Translations under genes and position numbers: made by a program | NCBI GenBank assembly: GCA_015056495.1 | Contig: SVGC01000001.1 | Span: forward strand, 92,820 to 156,819 | Reading direction: 5' to 3' | DNA from: Butyrivibrio sp. | GTDB lineage: Bacteria; Bacillota; Clostridia; Lachnospirales; Lachnospiraceae | DNA: 64,000 nucleotides | The notes under the pieces: generated by a model | Seen by the model: only the letters and a program-made list of their open reading frames with translations | The model's database searches: none | Told to the model about the DNA's origin: nothing | Shown: positions 1-9,303 of the stretch, in pieces | Layout of the letters: each line of letters starts with the position of its first letter | Position numbering within the stretch: the first letter of the stretch is position 1

Positions 1-840
1 GATGACAAAGAAGAAGAAACTCAGGAATATGATGAGCATTCTTTCAGAAATGCCAAGGTATGGTCAAGGATCGCTACAGTTTTTGCGGGACCGTTTTTCA
101 ATTTCTTGTTGGCATATGTGCTTTCAATCATCGTAACTGCTTTTTCTACCTGGACATTCCCAGTAGTGGCCGGACTTACAGAAGATTCTGCAGCGGCTGA
201 AGCAGGACTTGCCGAAGGAGATACTATCATCAGTATAAATGGTGAGAGCATTTCCATGGGGCAGGAAGTGACGCTCATCTCACAGCTCAATAATGGTGAA
301 GATCTTACTATAGTATATGAGCGTGATGGTGAAGAATATACTACGGTTCTGACTCCTAAATATGACGAAGAATCCGGCAGATATTATATGGGTGTCTATG
401 TAGGTGAATATGGCAATATTACCGGAATAGACATATTGCCTTATGCATACAAAAATGTTGTATTTTATTTTAAAATGACCTGGAAGAGTCTGGCGATGCT
501 CGTAACAGGCAGATTTTCTGTAAATGATCTGTCAGGTCCTGTAGGTATTGTCAAGGCTGTTGATGATACATATGAGGCAGTTAAGCCTTATGGCCTGCCT
601 TCTGTTGTGCTCACAATGCTTGATCTGGCACTGTTTTTGTCAGTCAATCTGGGTGTGATGAATCTTTTGCCTATACCGGCTCTTGATGGAGGAAGACTGA
701 TATTCCTGTTGATAGAAGTTGTCAGAGGAAAGCCTGTACCTCCTGAAAAAGAAGGTTATGTGCATCTGGCAGGCATGATAGCACTCATGGTACTTATGGT
801 TATTGTTTTATTCAATGATATTGGGAGATTTATAAGATAA
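1..840 (+). CDS. rseP: RIP metalloprotease RseP, site-2 protease family (5' truncated by window)
   Basis: The reading frame is open from base 1, so the N-terminus with the HExxH zinc site lies upstream; 279 codons are visible. A membrane segment begins with FAGPFFNFLLAY (about codons 29-40). A PDZ-like region follows around codons 55-110 (GLTEDSAAAEAGLAEGD). Near the end is the second metal-ligand motif, NLGVMNLLPIPALDGGRL, whose Asp is a zinc ligand in this family, and then a last hydrophobic segment (MIALMVLMVIVLF). Family members cleave membrane-embedded anti-sigma factors or signal peptides. The stop overlaps the ispG start (TAATG), so the two genes are translationally coupled. In Bacillus the same protease sits in an isoprenoid/phospholipid cluster just before polC. 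Confidence 0.93.
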   Translation, partial: DDKEEETQEYDEHSFRNAKVWSRIATVFAGPFFNFLLAYVLSIIVTAFSTWTFPVVAGLTEDSAAAEAGLAEGDTIISINGESISMGQEVTLISQLNNGEDLTIVYERDGEEYTTVLTPKYDEESGRYYMGVYVGEYGNITGIDILPYAYKNVVFYFKMTWKSLAMLVTGRFSVNDLSGPVGIVKAVDDTYEAVKPYGLPSVVLTMLDLALFLSVNLGVMNLLPIPALDGGRLIFLLIEVVRGKPVPPEKEGYVHLAGMIALMVLMVIVLFNDIGRFIR

Positions 841-1901
841 TGGCAATCAGAGATAATACAAAGGTTATACATATTGGAAATAAAGTGATCGGTGGCGGCA
901 ATCCTATCATGATCCAGTCTATGACAAATACAAGGACTGAAGATGTTGAGGGAACTGTTGCACAGATCTTAAAGCTTGAGGCTGCAGGTTGTGACATCAT
1001 CAGATGCACTGTGCCTACTATAGAAGCAGCCAATGCGGTAAAAGAGATCAAGAAGCAGATACATATTCCGCTTGTAGCAGATATTCATTTTGACTATAAG
1101 ATGGCTATAGCTGCTATGGAAAACGGCGCTGATAAGATCAGGATCAATCCTGGAAACATCGGTGGTAAGGAAAAGATCGCAGCAGTAGTTAGTTGTGCTA
1201 AAGAGAGAAATATTCCTATCAGAGTAGGTGTAAACAGCGGGTCTCTTGAAAGAGAGCTTGTTGAAAAATATGGCGGCGTAACAGCAGAAGGCCTCGTAGA
1301 GAGCGCTCTGGATAAGGTCCATATCATTGAAGACCTTGGCTATGACAATCTGGTCATCAGTATTAAATCTTCTAATGTTATGTTATGCGTTAAAGCACAC
1401 GAAGTACTTGCAAGTCAGACTAATTATCCTCTTCATGTTGGAATAACTGAGGCAGGTACATTGTATGGTGGAAATATCAAGTCTTCAGTAGGTCTTGGCA
1501 TCATCCTGAACGAAGGAATCGGTGACACTATCAGAGTATCCCTGTCTGGAGATCCTGTTGAAGAGATCAAGACAGCAAAGAATATTCTTAGGATACTTGG
1601 TCTGCGCAAGGGCGGAATAGAAGTTGTTTCATGCCCTACCTGTGGACGTACCAAGATCGATCTCATAGGCCTTGCCAATAAAGTTGAGAATCTCGTACAG
1701 GCTTATGAGCACTTAAATATCAAGGTTGCTGTTATGGGCTGTGCAGTCAATGGCCCTGGTGAAGCCAAAGAAGCAGACCTTGGAATAGCAGGTGGAGTTG
1801 GTGAAGGACTTCTTATCAAGCATGGAGAAGTTGTCCGTAAGATTCCGGAAGATCAGTTTATTCAGGCTCTGAAGGATGAGTTGGATCATTGGGAGAATTG
1901 A
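840..1901 (+). CDS. ispG: 4-hydroxy-3-methylbut-2-enyl diphosphate synthase (flavodoxin)
   Basis: 353 residues, usual for the bacterial single-barrel form. IspG converts methylerythritol cyclodiphosphate to HMBPP in the cytosolic MEP isoprenoid pathway, using a 4Fe-4S cluster. The N-terminal TIM barrel starts with GGGNPIMIQSMTNTRT. The cluster ligands are visible as CPTC (about residues 265-268) and the Cys of GCAVNGPGEAKEADLGI (about 301), followed by the conserved glutamate. The ATG overlaps the rseP stop by one base. It pairs functionally with dxs and ispA at 31.5-34.4 kb, showing that the MEP route is used. Confidence 0.97.
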   Translation: MAIRDNTKVIHIGNKVIGGGNPIMIQSMTNTRTEDVEGTVAQILKLEAAGCDIIRCTVPTIEAANAVKEIKKQIHIPLVADIHFDYKMAIAAMENGADKIRINPGNIGGKEKIAAVVSCAKERNIPIRVGVNSGSLERELVEKYGGVTAEGLVESALDKVHIIEDLGYDNLVISIKSSNVMLCVKAHEVLASQTNYPLHVGITEAGTLYGGNIKSSVGLGIILNEGIGDTIRVSLSGDPVEEIKTAKNILRILGLRKGGIEVVSCPTCGRTKIDLIGLANKVENLVQAYEHLNIKVAVMGCAVNGPGEAKEADLGIAGGVGEGLLIKHGEVVRKIPEDQFIQALKDELDHWEN

Positions 1902-1918
1902 GTTAGTAAGAGGAAAGT

Positions 1919-4900
1919 ATGGCTAAAGCTTTTTTTGATGTTTTTCCATCTCTACAGCTGGAGGGGGATTTAAAAGAAATAATTCAGGAGACTCAGGTAG
2001 AAAAAGTCTCCACAACCAAGAAACAGGATTTTATCCGTATTTACTTAACAAGTAATGTCCTTATAGATAAATCATTCATTTTAAAAACTGAGCGCGAGAT
2101 CAAGCGCCAGTTTTTTAAAAATGAAGATCTTACAGTAAAGATCTACGAAAAATTTAATCTGTCAGCACAATATAATCCTAAGACCCTTATGGATATCTAT
2201 CAGGAGAGTATTTTTGGAGAGATCAAAGAATACGATCCGATAGAATATGTGGTCTTGAACAACTCTGATTTTGAATATCCATCTGAAAAAGAGATGGTGG
2301 TTGTTATGGAGGATACTGTTGTTGCTGGTCAAAAATCAGCTGACATCATAAGAGTTCTCGATAAGATCATGAACGAAAGATGTGGCTTGTCGGTAAACAT
2401 AGTTCCTAAATTTAAAGAAGTTGAAAAGAAGAAGGATACTCCTGACTATAGCGCAGAGTCTGCCAAGATAGCTGCCCGCATAGAGGCTGCAGAGCAGAAG
2501 TCTGACGAACGTAAGAAAAAGGCTATGGAAAAGGTTAAGGAGGAATCTGATAAAGGCCGCGAAGCTCTCAAAAAAGCTGTTTCTGCCGGAGATTCTCAGC
2601 AAAAAGGCGGAAATGGTGGAAATCAGTCTGCTTCCAATGCTGGCGGTGCCGGAAAGACATTTGATAAGAGCAAGTGGAAGTCTAAAGGAAGCTTTGGCGG
2701 CGGCTTTAAGAGGTCAGACAATCCTGATGTCGTTTACGGAAGAGATTTTGATGATGAGACTATAAAGATCTCTGAGATCATTGGCGAAATGGGTGAAGTT
2801 ACTATCCATGGACAGGTTATTGCCTATGATAAGAGAGATATACGAAATGAGAAGACTATCCTTATTTTTGATGTAACTGATTTTACAGATACCATCACTG
2901 TCAAGATGTTTACTCATACCGAGGATGTTCCTGAACTTGAAAAGAGTATCAAGAAAGGAGCATTTATCAAATTGAAGGGTATCACCATGATCGATAAGTT
3001 TGATCATGAGTTGACCATTGGTTCAGTTGCCGGTGTTAAAAAGATACCTGATTTTACAGTTAAGAGATCAGATAATGCTCCTATTAAGCGTGTAGAGCTG
3101 CACTGCCATACCAAGATGAGTGATATGGATGGTGTCAGTGAAGTAAAAGATATAGTCAAGCAGGCTTATAAATGGGGCATGCCGGGCATAGCGATCACAG
3201 ATCATGGCGTTGTTCAGGCACTTACAGAAGCCAACCATGTGTGGGATGATCTCTGGAGCGACGAGAAAAAGAAGCGTAAGGAAGCAGGAGATACTAACCC
3301 TGACAGACAGGACTTCTTTAAGCTGATACTGGGTGTAGAGGCATATCTTGTAGATGACCTGAAAGAGATAGTTGTAAACGACAAGCATCAGTCAGTGGAT
3401 GACAGTACTTACGTTGTATTTGATATTGAGACAACCGGTTTTTCTCCTCTTAGAAATAAGATAATTGAGATTGGTGCAGTAAAAGTTAAAAATGGTCAGA
3501 TCATTGATAGATTTTCAGAATTTATAAATCCTAAGGTCCCGATACCATTTAAGATCACCAAGCTGACCAGTATCACTGATGAGATGGTCATGAATGCACC
3601 TCCTATAGAAGTGATACTCCCAAGGTTTGTGGAGTTCTGCAAAGATTGCGTAATAGTAGGACACAATGTTGCTTTTGATATCAGCTTCATTAATCAGAAT
3701 TGCAGAAATCTTGGAATAGATGCAGATTACACAACTGTGGATACCCTTGGATTATCGAGAGTATTTTTCCCGCTTCAGGCAAAACACACTCTGGATGCAG
3801 TTGCCAAGACTCTTGGAGTTATACTTGAGCACCACCACAGAGCTGTTGATGATGCGGAGTGTACAGCACTTATTTTTCTTAAGTTTTTACCAATGCTTCA
3901 GGAAAAAAACTGCGCGACTCTGACAGATGTTAATGCTCTTGGCGGATCTAATCCAAATACTGTAAAGCATTTAAGACCGCATCACTGCATACTGCTTGCA
4001 AAAAATACCCTTGGCAGAGTTAATCTCTATACACTGGTTAGTGAATCTCATGTTAAGTATTTCCATAGATTTCCACTTATACCAAAGAGTGAGCTCATCA
4101 AATACAGAGAGGGTATCATAGTAGGAAGTGCGTGCTGTGCCGGTGAATTGTATGGTGCAGTTGTAGAGGGCAGACCGGATGAAGAAATAGCCAAGCTGGC
4201 CAACTTCTATGACTACCTTGAAATACAGCCTATTGGTAATAACCATTTCATGGTTGATTCTGACAGGTATGATGATATCCATTCAGATGACGATATCAGA
4301 GAGATCAATAAACAGATAGTAAAGCTTGGAGAACAGTTTAATAAGCCGGTTGTAGCTACCTGCGATGCTCACTTTTTGAATCCAAGCGATGAGATATATC
4401 GTACTATTATCCAGGCTGGACGAGGCTTTGATGATGAGTCTCCGGCTCCTCTGTATCTCAGGACTACTGAAGAAATGCTCAAGGAGTTTGATTATCTGGG
4501 AAGTGAAAAAGCAGAAGAGGTTGTGATCCACAATACCAGAAAGATACTGGATATGTGTGAGAGTATCTCTCCTGTAAGACCGGATAAATGCCCACCTGTA
4601 ATTGAAAACAGTGATGAGATCCTTACCAAGATCTGTTATGACAAGGCTCACGAGATATATGGCGAAAATCTACCGCCTATAGTTCAGGAGCGACTTGAAA
4701 GAGAGCTGAATTCTATCATCAAAAACGGATTTGCGGTTATGTACATCATTGCCCAGAAACTGGTTTGGAAGTCCAACGAAGATGGATATCTGGTTGGATC
4801 ACGTGGATCTGTAGGTTCTTCATTTGTAGCCTTTACTTCAGGTATTACAGAGGTTAATTCACTTAGCCCGCATTATGTATGCCCGAAGTGTAAATATAGT

Positions 4901-6511
4901 GATTTTGATTCGGAAGAAGTTAAGAAATATGCCGGTAATTCAGGATGTGACATGCCTGATAAGCGATGCCCTAAATGTAATACCATGATGGTCAAGGATG
5001 GTTTTGATATTCCGTTCGAGACTTTCCTTGGATTTAAGGGTGATAAGGAGCCTGATATTGACCTTAATTTCTCTGGAGAATATCAGTCCAAGGCTCATAA
5101 CTACACCAAGGTTATCTTTGGTGATGAGCAGACCTTCAGAGCAGGAACCATAGCGGGTCTGGCTGATAAGACTGCTTTTGGATATGTAAAAAAGTATTAT
5201 GACGGTATAGGCCTTAGTAAGCGTAAATGTGAGATAAACCGTGTCCTTCAGGGACTTGTTGGTGTAAGAAGAGGAACAGGTCAGCATCCGGGAGGTATCA
5301 TCGTACTTCCTGTTGGTGAGGATATTAACTCTTTTACCCCTGTACAGCATCCTGCTAATGATATGACTACGGCAACCATTACAACTCATTATGATTATCA
5401 CTCAATTGACCACAACCTGTTAAAGCTTGATATCCTGGGTCATGATGATCCTACCATGATACGTTTCCTGCAGGATTGTACAGGACTTGATCCTAAGACA
5501 GTTCCGCTAGATGACAAAAATGTAATGAGTCTGTTCATGAACACTGAGGCTCTGAATATTACTCCGGAACAGATTGGAGGCACCAAGCTGGGATGTCTTG
5601 GACTACCTGAATTTGGTACTGATTTTGCCATGCAGATGGTTATTGATGCCAAGCCAACCACTTTTTCCCATCTGATCCGTATTGCCGGACTGGCTCATGG
5701 TACTGACGTATGGCTGGGTAACGCCCAGACACTTATCCAGGAGGGCAAGGCTACTATTGATACAGCGATCTGTACTCGAGATGATATCATGATCTACCTG
5801 ATACAGAAGGGACTTGATCCATCAGAATCCTTTAAGATCATGGAAGCTGTCCGTAAAGGTAAGGTTGCCAAAGGAAAAGAGAGCAACTGGCCTATATGGA
5901 AGCAGGACATGATAGATCATGGTGTACCTGACTGGTATATCTGGTCCTGTGAAAAGATTGCCTACATGTTCCCTAAAGCTCACGCTGCGGCGTACGTTAT
6001 GATGGCATGGCGTATTGCATACTTTAAAGCCTACATTCCTCAGGCCTTTTATGCTGCGTGGTTTAGTATCAGAGCAAAAGCCTTTAACTATGAGCACATG
6101 TGCCAGGGTAAGGCGCATCTTCGTGGCATCATGAATGAATACAGAAGCCGAAAGGATTCTCTGTCCAATGCTGAGCAGAACGAATTGTATGATATGCGTC
6201 TGGTTGAGGAGATGTACGAGCGAGGAATTGAATTCGTTCCTATCGATATCTTCAAGGTCCAGTCCAGATCATTCCAGGTGATCGGAGACAAGATCATGCC
6301 TGCTCTTACCAGTATTGATGGTATGGGTGAAAAAGCTGCAGACGCAGTCGTGGAAGCAGCAAAAGACGGCCCATTCCTTTCCAGAGATGACTTTAGAGAG
6401 CGTACAAAGTGCCCACAGACTGTAATAGAGAAGATGGCTAACATGGGACTTTTGGGAGATATACCTGAGAGTAACCAGATCTCGTTATTTGATCTGTTTG
6501 GACAAAACTAG
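1919..6511 (+). CDS. polC: DNA polymerase III alpha subunit, PolC type
   Basis: 1530 residues, slightly longer than Bacillus PolC. It is the Gram-positive replicative polymerase with built-in proofreading. Visible order: N-terminal domain (1-160), a charged and Gly/Asn-rich linker (about 170-255), OB domain (about 285-380), PHP domain with HCHTKMSDMDG (about 395), a DEDDh exonuclease inserted into PHP (FDIETTGFSP at about 500, then GHNVAFDISF and HRAVDDAECT), a zinc-type cysteine cluster (CPKC...CPKC, about 988-1020) and palm catalytic DxD in EPDIDLNFSGEYQ (about 1043). All exonuclease acids are present, so proofreading should be active. RBS AGAGGAAAG lies before the ATG, 17 bp after ispG. 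It is followed by an inverted repeat instead of the next operon gene. Confidence 0.98.
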   Translation: MAKAFFDVFPSLQLEGDLKEIIQETQVEKVSTTKKQDFIRIYLTSNVLIDKSFILKTEREIKRQFFKNEDLTVKIYEKFNLSAQYNPKTLMDIYQESIFGEIKEYDPIEYVVLNNSDFEYPSEKEMVVVMEDTVVAGQKSADIIRVLDKIMNERCGLSVNIVPKFKEVEKKKDTPDYSAESAKIAARIEAAEQKSDERKKKAMEKVKEESDKGREALKKAVSAGDSQQKGGNGGNQSASNAGGAGKTFDKSKWKSKGSFGGGFKRSDNPDVVYGRDFDDETIKISEIIGEMGEVTIHGQVIAYDKRDIRNEKTILIFDVTDFTDTITVKMFTHTEDVPELEKSIKKGAFIKLKGITMIDKFDHELTIGSVAGVKKIPDFTVKRSDNAPIKRVELHCHTKMSDMDGVSEVKDIVKQAYKWGMPGIAITDHGVVQALTEANHVWDDLWSDEKKKRKEAGDTNPDRQDFFKLILGVEAYLVDDLKEIVVNDKHQSVDDSTYVVFDIETTGFSPLRNKIIEIGAVKVKNGQIIDRFSEFINPKVPIPFKITKLTSITDEMVMNAPPIEVILPRFVEFCKDCVIVGHNVAFDISFINQNCRNLGIDADYTTVDTLGLSRVFFPLQAKHTLDAVAKTLGVILEHHHRAVDDAECTALIFLKFLPMLQEKNCATLTDVNALGGSNPNTVKHLRPHHCILLAKNTLGRVNLYTLVSESHVKYFHRFPLIPKSELIKYREGIIVGSACCAGELYGAVVEGRPDEEIAKLANFYDYLEIQPIGNNHFMVDSDRYDDIHSDDDIREINKQIVKLGEQFNKPVVATCDAHFLNPSDEIYRTIIQAGRGFDDESPAPLYLRTTEEMLKEFDYLGSEKAEEVVIHNTRKILDMCESISPVRPDKCPPVIENSDEILTKICYDKAHEIYGENLPPIVQERLERELNSIIKNGFAVMYIIAQKLVWKSNEDGYLVGSRGSVGSSFVAFTSGITEVNSLSPHYVCPKCKYSDFDSEEVKKYAGNSGCDMPDKRCPKCNTMMVKDGFDIPFETFLGFKGDKEPDIDLNFSGEYQSKAHNYTKVIFGDEQTFRAGTIAGLADKTAFGYVKKYYDGIGLSKRKCEINRVLQGLVGVRRGTGQHPGGIIVLPVGEDINSFTPVQHPANDMTTATITTHYDYHSIDHNLLKLDILGHDDPTMIRFLQDCTGLDPKTVPLDDKNVMSLFMNTEALNITPEQIGGTKLGCLGLPEFGTDFAMQMVIDAKPTTFSHLIRIAGLAHGTDVWLGNAQTLIQEGKATIDTAICTRDDIMIYLIQKGLDPSESFKIMEAVRKGKVAKGKESNWPIWKQDMIDHGVPDWYIWSCEKIAYMFPKAHAAAYVMMAWRIAYFKAYIPQAFYAAWFSIRAKAFNYEHMCQGKAHLRGIMNEYRSRKDSLSNAEQNELYDMRLVEEMYERGIEFVPIDIFKVQSRSFQVIGDKIMPALTSIDGMGEKAADAVVEAAKDGPFLSRDDFRERTKCPQTVIEKMANMGLLGDIPESNQISLFDLFGQN

Positions 6512-6541
6512 ATTGATAATAATACTGAAATATATATAATA

Positions 6542-6597
6542 AATGCCGATATATTAAGGGCTTGACAACATCATCCCTGATAAAATATATCGGCATT
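6542..6597 (+). terminator. large inverted repeat after polC, possible transcript end
   Basis: AATGCCGATATAT (6542-6554) is the exact reverse complement of ATATATCGGCATT (6585-6597). A smaller AGGG/CCCT pairing lies inside the loop. There is no T-tract after it on the plus strand, so it is either a processing or stability hairpin for polC mRNA or a weak terminator. Confidence 0.5.
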
Positions 6598-6650
6598 AAG
6601 TATAAATAAGCCTTGCAATAACGATTTTTGAAAAAAATTAAAAAAAGTAC

Positions 6651-6679
6651 TTGCAAAAAGTATTGGCATGATATATTAT
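6651..6679 (+). promoter_or_regulatory. sigma-A type promoter of tRNA-Glu
   Basis: TTGCAA (6651-6656), 17-bp spacer, TATTAT (6674-6679). The tRNA 5' end is about 44 bases past the predicted start, typical for a processed tRNA leader. Confidence 0.6.
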
Positions 6680-6729
6680 AAGCAAGTCGGTTGCGAACGA
6701 CACCGACACAAAAGAAAAACAAAGAATAT

Positions 6730-6801
6730 GGCTCGTTGGTCAAGAGGCTAAGACGCTGCCCTCTCACGGCAGAATCAGCGGTTCGATTCCGCTACGAGCT
6801 A
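6730..6801 (+). tRNA. tRNA-Glu, anticodon CTC
   Basis: A 72-nt cloverleaf can be drawn. Acceptor GGCTCGT pairs with ACGAGCT, with a G-U at the first pair. The D arm is GTC/GAC. The anticodon stem CTGCC/GGCAG holds loop CTCTCAC with anticodon CTC, reading GAG. The T arm is AGCGG-TTCGATT-CCGCT and the discriminator is A. CCA is not encoded. It is a single tRNA gene between polC and rimP, with its own promoter and terminator. Confidence 0.95.
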
Positions 6802-6830
6802 CTGACTGTTTATAACAGCCCAACCCGAAT

Positions 6831-6860
6831 CCCGAACCAATTATGGTTTGGGTATTTTTT
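6831..6860 (+). terminator. intrinsic terminator of tRNA-Glu
   Basis: CCCGAACCA pairs with TGGTTTGGG (one G-T pair) around a 5-base loop, followed by TATTTTTTT. Confidence 0.85.
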
Positions 6861-6880
6861 TATCTGTTTCTAATAAAGGC

Positions 6881-6909
6881 TTGACTTTATTGTGTTTTGT
6901 GTGTTAGTT
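6881..6909 (+). promoter_or_regulatory. probable promoter of the rimP-nusA-infB operon
   Basis: TTGACT (6881-6886), 17-bp spacer, TTAGTT (6904-6909). The -10 box is weak. This is the only good -35/-10 pair between the tRNA terminator and the leader terminator at 6941. Confidence 0.45.
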
Positions 6910-6940
6910 TATTTATTAGAAATGCTAGATGATTTAACGA

Positions 6941-6966
6941 GTGGACTTTCCGGAGTCCACTTTTTT
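6941..6966 (+). terminator. intrinsic terminator (attenuator) in the rimP operon leader
   Basis: GTGGACT (6941-6947) and AGTCCAC (6954-6960) form a perfect 7-bp stem around TTCCGG, immediately followed by six T. It lies after the probable operon promoter and 70 bp before the rimP ATG, so transcripts starting at 6.9 kb must read through it to express rimP. Confidence 0.8.
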
Positions 6967-7036
6967 CATGCCAAATAGTTGTTTGATTGGCTTGAAACGT
7001 AGCAATCACCTTGTTTTTTACAAAAGAAGGAGACAC

Positions 7037-7501
7037 ATGTCTAGAAAAGAAAATATTGAAAAAAAGACAGAAGAGTTATTGGAACCAATAGCTAAAGAAA
7101 ACGGCGTATCAATTTATGATGTTGAATACGTTAAAGAGGCTGGCGAATGGTACCTCAGAGCTTATATTGATAAGCCGGAGGGAGTTAACATCAATGATTG
7201 TGTTAATGTCAATCATGCATTGTCAGATGCCCTTGATGTTGATGATTTTATTGAAGAAGCTTATACCTTAGAGGTTAGCAGCCCTGGACTTGGAAGAACA
7301 TTAAAAAAGGACAGACATTTTGCTAACAGCCTTGGAATGGAGGTTGAGCTCAAGCTCTACAAGCCTGTTGATGGCACTAAGGAATTTAGCGGTATTCTCA
7401 AGTCATTTGATGCAGAGAACGTTGTTATTACTATAAATGATCAGGATAAGACATTTGTAAGAAAAGAAATATCAGTTATAAAGCTTGCTTTGGATTTTTA
7501 A
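7037..7501 (+). CDS. rimP: ribosome maturation factor RimP
   Basis: 154 residues beginning MSRKENIEKKTEELLEPI. RimP binds the 30S precursor and helps S12 and the central pseudoknot assemble. The diagnostic core YTLEVSSPGLGRTLKKDRHF lies around residues 70-89, followed by an Sm-like C-terminal barrel. The start is set by AGAAGGAGA (7025-7033) seven or so bases before ATG 7037; an upstream in-frame ATG at 6941 lies inside the leader terminator and would add unrelated residues. It is first gene of the operon, 21 bp before nusA. Confidence 0.95.
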   Translation: MSRKENIEKKTEELLEPIAKENGVSIYDVEYVKEAGEWYLRAYIDKPEGVNINDCVNVNHALSDALDVDDFIEEAYTLEVSSPGLGRTLKKDRHFANSLGMEVELKLYKPVDGTKEFSGILKSFDAENVVITINDQDKTFVRKEISVIKLALDF

Positions 7502-7522
7502 TCCAGCGAAAAGGAGATTACG

Positions 7523-8689
7523 ATGAGCAAAGAATTAATGGATGCACTTGACCTTCTTGAAAGAGAAAAAAATATCAGCAGAGATTCTCTGTTTGATGCA
7601 ATTGAAAATTCTCTTCTCACTGCATGCAAAAACAATTTTGGCAAGGCAGACAATATCAAGGTTGAAGTAGACAGAGAAAAGTGTGAGTTTAAGTGCTATG
7701 CAACAAAGACTGTTGTAGAGACTGAAGAGGATGTAATGGATCCTGCTATAGAGATTTCTCTTGATGATGCTAAGAAGATCAAGAAGAAAGTTGAAGTGGA
7801 TGATGAGATAGACGTTCCTGTTAATTCTAAGGAATTCGGAAGAATCGCAACTCAGAATGCAAAGAACGTTATTCTTCAGAAGATCCGTGAAGAAGAGCGT
7901 GGAGCAATCTACAACGAGTATTATTCAAAGGAACACGACATCGTAACAGGTGTAGTTCAGAGATACATTGGAAAGAACATCAGCATCAATCTTGGAAAGT
8001 CTGATGCTATTCTTAATGAAAATGAACAGGTTAAGACTGAACGTTATAAGCCTACAGATCGTATAAAGGTATATATCCTTGAAGTTAAGAATGGTTCAAA
8101 GGGACCAAGGATCCTTGTATCACGTACACACCCTGATCTTGTTAAGAGATTGTTTGAGCAGGAAGTGGCTGAGATCCAGGATGGTACAGTAGAGATCCGT
8201 TCTATTGCAAGAGAAGCTGGAAGCCGTACTAAGATCGCAGTTTATTCTAACAACCCTAACGTAGACGCTGTTGGTGCTTGCGTAGGTGTTAACGGAAGCC
8301 GTGTAAACCTCATCGTTGATGAGCTTAGAGGCGAAAAGATCGATGTTATCAATTGGGATGATAACCCAGGTAACCTTATTCAGAATGCATTATCACCAGC
8401 TAAGATCGTTGCAGTATTTGCTGATCCAGATGAAAAGAGTGCAAAGGTTGTAGTTCCTGATTACCAGTTATCACTTGCAATTGGTAAGGAAGGTCAGAAT
8501 GCTCGTCTTGCAGCAAGACTTACAGGCTATAAGATTGATATTAAGTCAGAGACTCAGGCTAAGGATGCTCCAGGATTCCGTATGGAAGACTACATGGATG
8601 ATTCTTATGATGAAGAAGAGTACGATGAAGAGTACGAAGACAATACAGAATTAGATGAGTCAGCAGAAGTTTCAGAGGACGAAGAGTAA
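7523..8689 (+). CDS. nusA: transcription termination/antitermination factor NusA
   Basis: 388 residues. NusA binds RNA polymerase and nascent RNA and controls pausing, termination and antitermination. N-terminal polymerase-binding domain (1-125), S1 domain (about 135-200, starting IVTGVVQRYIGKNISINL), two KH domains (about 230-345; IGKEGQNARLAARLTGYKI in the second). The C-terminus is a very acidic tail of about 34 residues rich in Asp, Glu and Tyr, in place of the AR repeats found in enterobacteria. RBS AAGGAG precedes the ATG. It sits in the standard rimP-nusA-rnpM-ylxQ-infB order. Confidence 0.97.
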   Translation: MSKELMDALDLLEREKNISRDSLFDAIENSLLTACKNNFGKADNIKVEVDREKCEFKCYATKTVVETEEDVMDPAIEISLDDAKKIKKKVEVDDEIDVPVNSKEFGRIATQNAKNVILQKIREEERGAIYNEYYSKEHDIVTGVVQRYIGKNISINLGKSDAILNENEQVKTERYKPTDRIKVYILEVKNGSKGPRILVSRTHPDLVKRLFEQEVAEIQDGTVEIRSIAREAGSRTKIAVYSNNPNVDAVGACVGVNGSRVNLIVDELRGEKIDVINWDDNPGNLIQNALSPAKIVAVFADPDEKSAKVVVPDYQLSLAIGKEGQNARLAARLTGYKIDIKSETQAKDAPGFRMEDYMDDSYDEEEYDEEYEDNTELDESAEVSEDEE

Positions 8690-8701
8690 TAGGAGACATG
8701 C

Positions 8702-8959
8702 ATGGCTAAAAAGATACCTATGAGGCAGTGCGTAGGCTGTGGCGAGATGAAGAGCAAAAAAGAGCTCATTCGTGTGCTGAAGACTACGGAAGGCGACATA
8801 GTTCTGGATGCAACAGGCAGGCAGAATGGAAGAGGCGCCTATATCTGCAATGATAAGAACTGCTTTTTGAAAGCCAGAAAGAGTAAGGGACTGGAAAGGT
8901 CTCTGAAACAGCAGATTCCTGAGGATGTTTACGAAAGATTACAAAAGGAGTTTGACTGA
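8702..8959 (+). CDS. rnpM: RNase P modulator RnpM (YlxR, DUF448)
   Basis: 85 residues. YlxR-family proteins are small RNA-binding proteins; the Bacillus member binds RNase P RNA and modulates its activity. Family marks are MRQCVGCGEMKSKKELIRV near the N-terminus and GRGAYICNDKNCF at about residues 41-53. It begins 12 bp after nusA, with GGAGACATGC acting as RBS, and ends two bases before the next start, so it is in the same operon. Confidence 0.93.
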   Translation: MAKKIPMRQCVGCGEMKSKKELIRVLKTTEGDIVLDATGRQNGRGAYICNDKNCFLKARKSKGLERSLKQQIPEDVYERLQKEFD

Positions 8960-8961
8960 TA

Positions 8962-9303
8962 TTGGATAAAAACAAGATATATTCATTACTGGGATTGTGT
9001 ACCAAGGCTGGTAAGCTCAAGAGCGGCGAATTTGCTGTTGAGCAGGCCATAAAGAGTGGCCAGGCCAGGTTGGTGATCGTGAGCAAAGATGCTTCAGATA
9101 ATACTAAAAAGAAGTTTCATGACAAGTGCGATTTCTACAAGGTGCAGATGTTCAGCTTTGGAGATAAAGATAGTTTAGGACATGCAGTTGGTAAGGATGT
9201 TCGCACTAGTCTGGCCATAACAGATGATGGCTTTGCAAAAACGTTAGCGAAAGACTTACTCTCAGAAGAACAGTACGGAGGAAATGTGAATGGCAAAAAT
9301 TAA
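8962..9303 (+). CDS. ylxQ: L7Ae/L30e/S12e family ribosomal protein YlxQ
   Basis: 113 residues. L7Ae-like fold that binds kink-turn RNA; the Bacillus homologue is ribosome associated. The start is TTG at 8962, with GGAG at 8947-8950; no ATG is available before the conserved [21 protein letters not shown]. The middle has the family pattern [18 protein letters not shown] (residues 36-53). The 3' end overlaps infB by 14 bp in another frame, a sign of coupled translation. Confidence 0.9.
   Translation: MDKNKIYSLLGLCTKAGKLKSGEFAVEQAIKSGQARLVIVSKDASDNTKKKFHDKCDFYKVQMFSFGDKDSLGHAVGKDVRTSLAITDDGFAKTLAKDLLSEEQYGGNVNGKN

Noticed and set aside
6941..7036. N-terminal extension of RimP from ATG 6941
   Set aside because: It would translate the leader terminator hairpin; the family start and a good RBS are at 7037.
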